Shown in pieces: positions 59,725 through 64,000 of a stretch of 64,000 bases of DNA. This DNA is from Chiridota heheva (taxonomy: Eukaryota; Echinodermata; Holothuroidea; Apodida; Chiridotidae), in NCBI GenBank assembly GCA_020152595.1, contig JAIGNY010000696.1, positions 146,001 through 210,000 on the forward strand. The letters run 5' to 3'. Under the pieces are notes generated by a model. The model was given only the letters and a program-made list of their open reading frames with translations, was not told the origin of the DNA and searched no databases. Made by a program: the position numbers and the translations under genes. Each line of letters begins with the position of its first letter. Position 1 is the first letter of the stretch.

Positions 59725-61037
59725 CAGCGGTCTATCCCATAAATCTTGCCATTTTCCAGAGCTTGGTGTTAATACCATGAATGGATGTATATATTTACTA
59801 AATATATATATAATAGCATGCAATGTTCAAATTGATGTGGTGTTGATTTAAATATGTATTTGCAATTGTACAAAAAAAAATTGACACATTTCATGACATT
59901 AATGCAGTGATTTTGTTACTATTTTTTTTTTCTACACCACAATTGTATGATAAATGTATGCAATCATTCGTATTATTATTGTCGCTTTTACCATTTTTCA
60001 GCAGGTGCCCGTTATATTTTGGACAAGTTTTGGACTTTTAGTATATATGCAAATATATGCAAGGAAATTTGCTTTGCATAGAGTGACATATAGATAGTTT
60101 GATCATATTTTAGTCAATTTTGAAGAACAAACAGTATTTTACGTTTTACTTTGTAATTTAGACCAAAGTGTGGATAATTTCAAGTTTGGTTCGGGGATAT
60201 TGGTTGGGGGATACAGGATCAGCACATTGTTCTCTGTGGGGTATTAACACTGTATGCTCATATCAAACAATCAATTCTTGAGCTGGCTCAGGACTTATAT
60301 TTTACCTATGTAAATTATCTTTTCTGAAATTGATATTCCCGAAGTGCGGATAAAAGAATATGATGAGAAAGTAATTTGTTTACCTCTTCTTACTTCATTT
60401 TAAGTTATTTGTTTTCAATTTTAAGAATATTGTATGTTTTTTTTGCACTCACTGAAAAGTGTGCCACTTAAATGAGACAAGTCATTTGTTTCATGGAAGT
60501 GTGTCATATGTTACACTCTAAGTTATTGAGAATAACAGTTAAGAAAGAAATTTCAAAAATCTTGATGAATAAGTTGTAATACCCAAAAGTGTGCAAACAA
60601 GTGTTTCACCTTAAGCTAAGAAACACATGGCAAATACTGAAATTCACAGATTTAAAGGTTTCATGTGTAAAAGATATAATTAAAACGTACATATTTAATA
60701 CCAAAGAACATGTTTTTGTATTAAAATGACCAGAGAGTTCCCCTCAAATGTTGTGCCCCTCCCCCTCCTTCCTAAATGAAACTTATCTTTATTCATGTGT
60801 GAAAAGAAAAAAACACAGTATTATTCGTTGGTTGTAGAATGTTGCAAATTTTTCTGGCAAAATTCAATGGATCACTGGCAGATCTGTGGTAATAAATCAA
60901 CAATTATTCAGTCAATATTATCTCACCTTCTAGAAATGTGCACCTGTGGTATGGACACCAGTGCATGTTGAAGTTATGATAGACCAAATTGCAAATCTCA
61001 AAAGTTGATGACACTGCGGTTCACAGAGAGGAATAAA
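59725..61037 (+). other. Probable 3' UTR of the M6/PLP-family gene
   Basis: Non-coding sequence after the stop of exon B. The first AATAAA hexamers I see are at 60891-60896 and 61032-61037, with a weaker ATTAAA at 60679-60684. This suggests a 3' UTR of at least about 1 kb. The true end is not determined. Confidence 0.4.
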
Positions 61038-64000
61038 ATTGCTCAGCCACTAAAAATTCAATTTTTTTCCAAAAATTCCGGAGGCTCTATTTTACTACAC
61101 TGAATGCAAGCATTACTAGAGATAGAGTCATTGTACTGTGTGCTCAATCAGTGCCACTATGTGAAGGTTAGCAAAATGCAAAAATAGCCATCGACGACAA
61201 GAGTTTACTTTTGCTGATGGCAATGTACGTATTAAGAATTCAACCATGATTTGTTCATAAGCTTGGATGAATAATCTTTAGTTCTTCAATTTTGTTGTCT
61301 TAATTGAGGTTTTATAAAAAAAAAAAGCTCCTCGGTGATTTGTTTTCTCTAATTTTAACGGAACAATTCTTTGTTATATTTTTCGACTGAGGTTTGAGAT
61401 TTAAAGACATATGTGTTTCCAATGTGACACGTTACATCCTCTGTAATATTGCTAAATCACATATGGAATATCACCTGATTAGGCACACAACAGCTCATTG
61501 GTTAATTCTTTACAGAAATGTTAGGCTCCATTTTGAACCTTTACGAAGTCGTATTTCTGAAATAAGCTTACAATTTCCTTCAAAGCAAACATCTCAGAAA
61601 ATCACCTTGTATTGATATAGGCCTACTCTTGAAATTTATAACTGCTTTTGCGATGAAAACTTATTCATATAGAGCTGATTTAATTTAAGCACAAAAGGTG
61701 AGATATTTTGTTACAATTCAAGTTTTTACTTGCTTTGTCGTTTAAAGAGTGAAATTTTAGAATGTCAAAAATTCCTTTCAAATTTCAGACAAGTTTGGAA
61801 ATTCAGGAAAACTAACACAATTATATCAACGGTAGTGTTATGAAATTTAAACCACAAACAAATTCCATGTAATTTCAAAAAAGATATTGTTAATTTATTT
61901 TGGTTCCCAGTTAAGAATGCCCTAGGAGTAGGTTTGAATTATCAGTTCCTTTGGAAACTTGTCACTTACATCAAACAATCTGTTTCATTTAAAAAAGCAA
62001 ATATTTGGAAATACTGTAGTGGATAAATTTTGCCCACAACCTTTTCATCAGAGCAAGTCATATTAAAAAAGGAATTACATTCTTTTGATTCAATGAGTTT
62101 TTCTTTTAACTCAGAAGCTGTTCTTTCTTCATTCTAAATTGTTCATCTATTATGAAAATGACACTGTTTGAGAATAATTTTCTTGACCGTTGAATTCCGT
62201 TGAGACTTTGGAGCATCTATCTGTCGTTTCGTTGTGATGAGCTGTCAGAGAGACATTGTAAAGCCAGTTCCCCCAAAGGGACAATCTGTTGTGGAAAGCA
62301 AGCAAACCGTTGTCATGACAACATGCATTTATGGAAAGCCACCTCATGCGTAAATGAGTGACAAACTTTTCTTTTGTCCTCCCAGGGAATGTAAACTATT
62401 GATCAAGCCTTGAATTTTTCATGAATTTAGATGATGCGACTCGCTCGAAATGCTATTAACCTGCAAAAAATGTTAAGAAACAATATCGGCGATAATTTTT
62501 TGTGCTTTGCAATTAAACTATTCACATGTTCAGTATCCCTATGCGATTGGTTGAACGTTTGGATTTGTCTTGTGGTGTATGTTAGGGAGAAGGATGAAAA
62601 GCAGGAGAATCATGACAATATGGTTGTATTGTTATTCTTTAAGATGGGTAAAGTTTGCATTAAGAATATGAAAGCTCACAGTAGAACAGAAGCAAACACT
62701 AGCATAGATTATTTGCATGAATTCTGAAAGATTGAAAATGGTGGTTATTTACCATTGATTAGATTAATGTCAGAATTGGTATTTAATGATATAGTTTCTT
62801 CAAATGGCGTGAAGTGCTTAAGGAAACATACAATTAAATTGTATAAGGCGACATCAGCACCTTAAAAATCCATCATTAGTAAAAAGCTCAAGTGTTGTTC
62901 CCATCAGAAGTGAATTTTATAAGTTCCCTGCACTGTAAGAATAGTTTTTATGTATATATATATATTTGTAATGTATATGTAAAGAATATTACAAATGTAA
63001 TAGCAGACAGAAATAATCTTTTCCACAAGATTTTTCAGAAGAAAAAGTTTCTGAGTTGATTATAATTTCAGTGCCTCTCCATAAAGTCATTTTCGGAGTA
63101 ATTTTGTTTATCTTTATGTATACATCTGAATTCTCCGTCTTTCAGAAATGTTATATGAAAGTATGTAACTGAGAATTGAGGAACAAATAAGGTTTGTAAT
63201 CATCTTGAGTGATATACAGAAAATGTGAGGGATTCTCATTATGTCCCCAGCAGCGCAGGTTCAAAATTTGTACATGAAGTAGAGGAACAGCATTGTGAAA
63301 ATTGCAGAGAAAACTCTGAAGATTTCTCTCATAAAAATCTGTTTCTTACTTAAAGTACACACTTTTCTTTCCTTTTGTCGTACATCTCTCAAGCCTTTCA
63401 ATAATGTTTGTCAATTGTGCAAACCTTTCCTAAAAATCAATCCAGCTTATATAGTTTTTGCAGATAACGAATCGAATTACGACTTCTTGATTTCATTTTG
63501 TGCTCAAACTATGAAAGAGACTTCATGACGTTGTTAGTTGGCAAATTTTGTGTTCTATTTTTTCTCCAATGAGTTGAATGAATGCATTTGTGCTAAAGGA
63601 ACCTTTTTGAAAAAGCTCACTTTTTATGTTGCCATAGCAACCCAGAAAAGCATTTGAAAGTGAAACAAAATAATGCATTTATGTTTGAGGGGTTGACTAA
63701 AATACATGATGTTAGTAAGGTTAGCTTTATTCTGTTGGTTTTGCTCTCAAATGTTAGAAAGAGTATTTGATTCCAAAGTAAATCAAGTGAGGAATCTAAA
63801 CAAGGGTGAGTGTTTTGGTCATAGCGATACAACTTTCGCAAAAGTGTTTTGTGTAGTGCAACTTTATTCTGGTATTAATTAAAATAACTGACAATTTTAA
63901 GATGTAAGGTATTTGCATATTGTTTTCATGTCTAAGTATTCTTGATTTAATTTCATTCATTTTTGTATTCTTCTACTGAAGACAGCATCAAATGTTTAAG
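61038..64000. other. No gene seen; downstream of the M6/PLP-family gene
   Basis: AT-rich with short ORFs (up to 98 codons at 62431-62727) that show no family, repeat or splice context. Some may still be 3' UTR if the gene's poly(A) site is farther on. Confidence 0.4.

Noticed and set aside
62431-62727. 98-codon ORF downstream of the gene
   Set aside because: No recognisable domain, no codon or splice evidence; length is expected by chance.

Overview
The window is nuclear DNA from an animal, AT-rich, with very little coding sequence. Three things show this: GT-AG spliced exons, decayed non-LTR retrotransposons and DNA-transposon remnants, and tRNA-derived SINEs. The repeats suggest a marine invertebrate, perhaps a deuterostome such as an echinoderm, but the sequence alone does not settle the phylum.

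The only host gene I can support is on the + strand: the 3' half of a proteolipid-protein family gene (neuronal glycoprotein M6 / myelin PLP). Its exons are 21971-22077 (end of the second extracellular loop, with the conserved CysX7Cys pair), 54171-54236 (66 bp, start of transmembrane segment 4), and two tandem alternative terminal exons, 59333-59461 and 59554-59724. Each terminal exon completes transmembrane segment 4, and each gives a different cytoplasmic tail and its own stop. Introns are about 32.1 kb and 5.1 kb. Exons for TM1-TM3 were not found and probably lie upstream, so 1-21970 is probably intron too.

Repeats fill the rest. Minisatellite or satellite-like arrays occur at 1.06-1.5 kb (26 bp), 3.53-10.81 kb (39 bp, about 187 units, with a 1.15 kb higher-order duplication), 14.85 kb (11 bp), 16.85 kb (C-rich), 21.54 kb (31 bp), 25.5 kb (42 bp), 32.4 kb (20 bp), 32.7 kb (16 bp, CCAAT boxes), 33.5 kb (115-145 bp), 35.0 kb (39 bp), 38.2-40.6 kb (46 bp), 44.5 kb (21 bp), 52.1 kb (about 62 bp) and 57.6-58.1 kb (TA).

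Transposons include a decayed, nearly full-length LINE of the RNase H-bearing I/Jockey type (26765-31912, 11-bp TSD). Two 5'-truncated copies of it lie at 14009-14737 (12-bp TSD) and 36940-37369, the latter inserted in an older inverted-repeat element. Two minus-strand CR1/L2/Jockey-type RT fragments lie at 11.1-11.7 and 16.2-16.8 kb. There is a hAT-like 2.7 kb element (45455-48158), two TTAA-flanked elements (22148-22372 and 50634-51311), other inverted-repeat MITE candidates, and tRNA-derived SINEs, one clearly from tRNA-Glu(CTC).

All calls come from reading the sequence. No alignment, database search or splice predictor was run.
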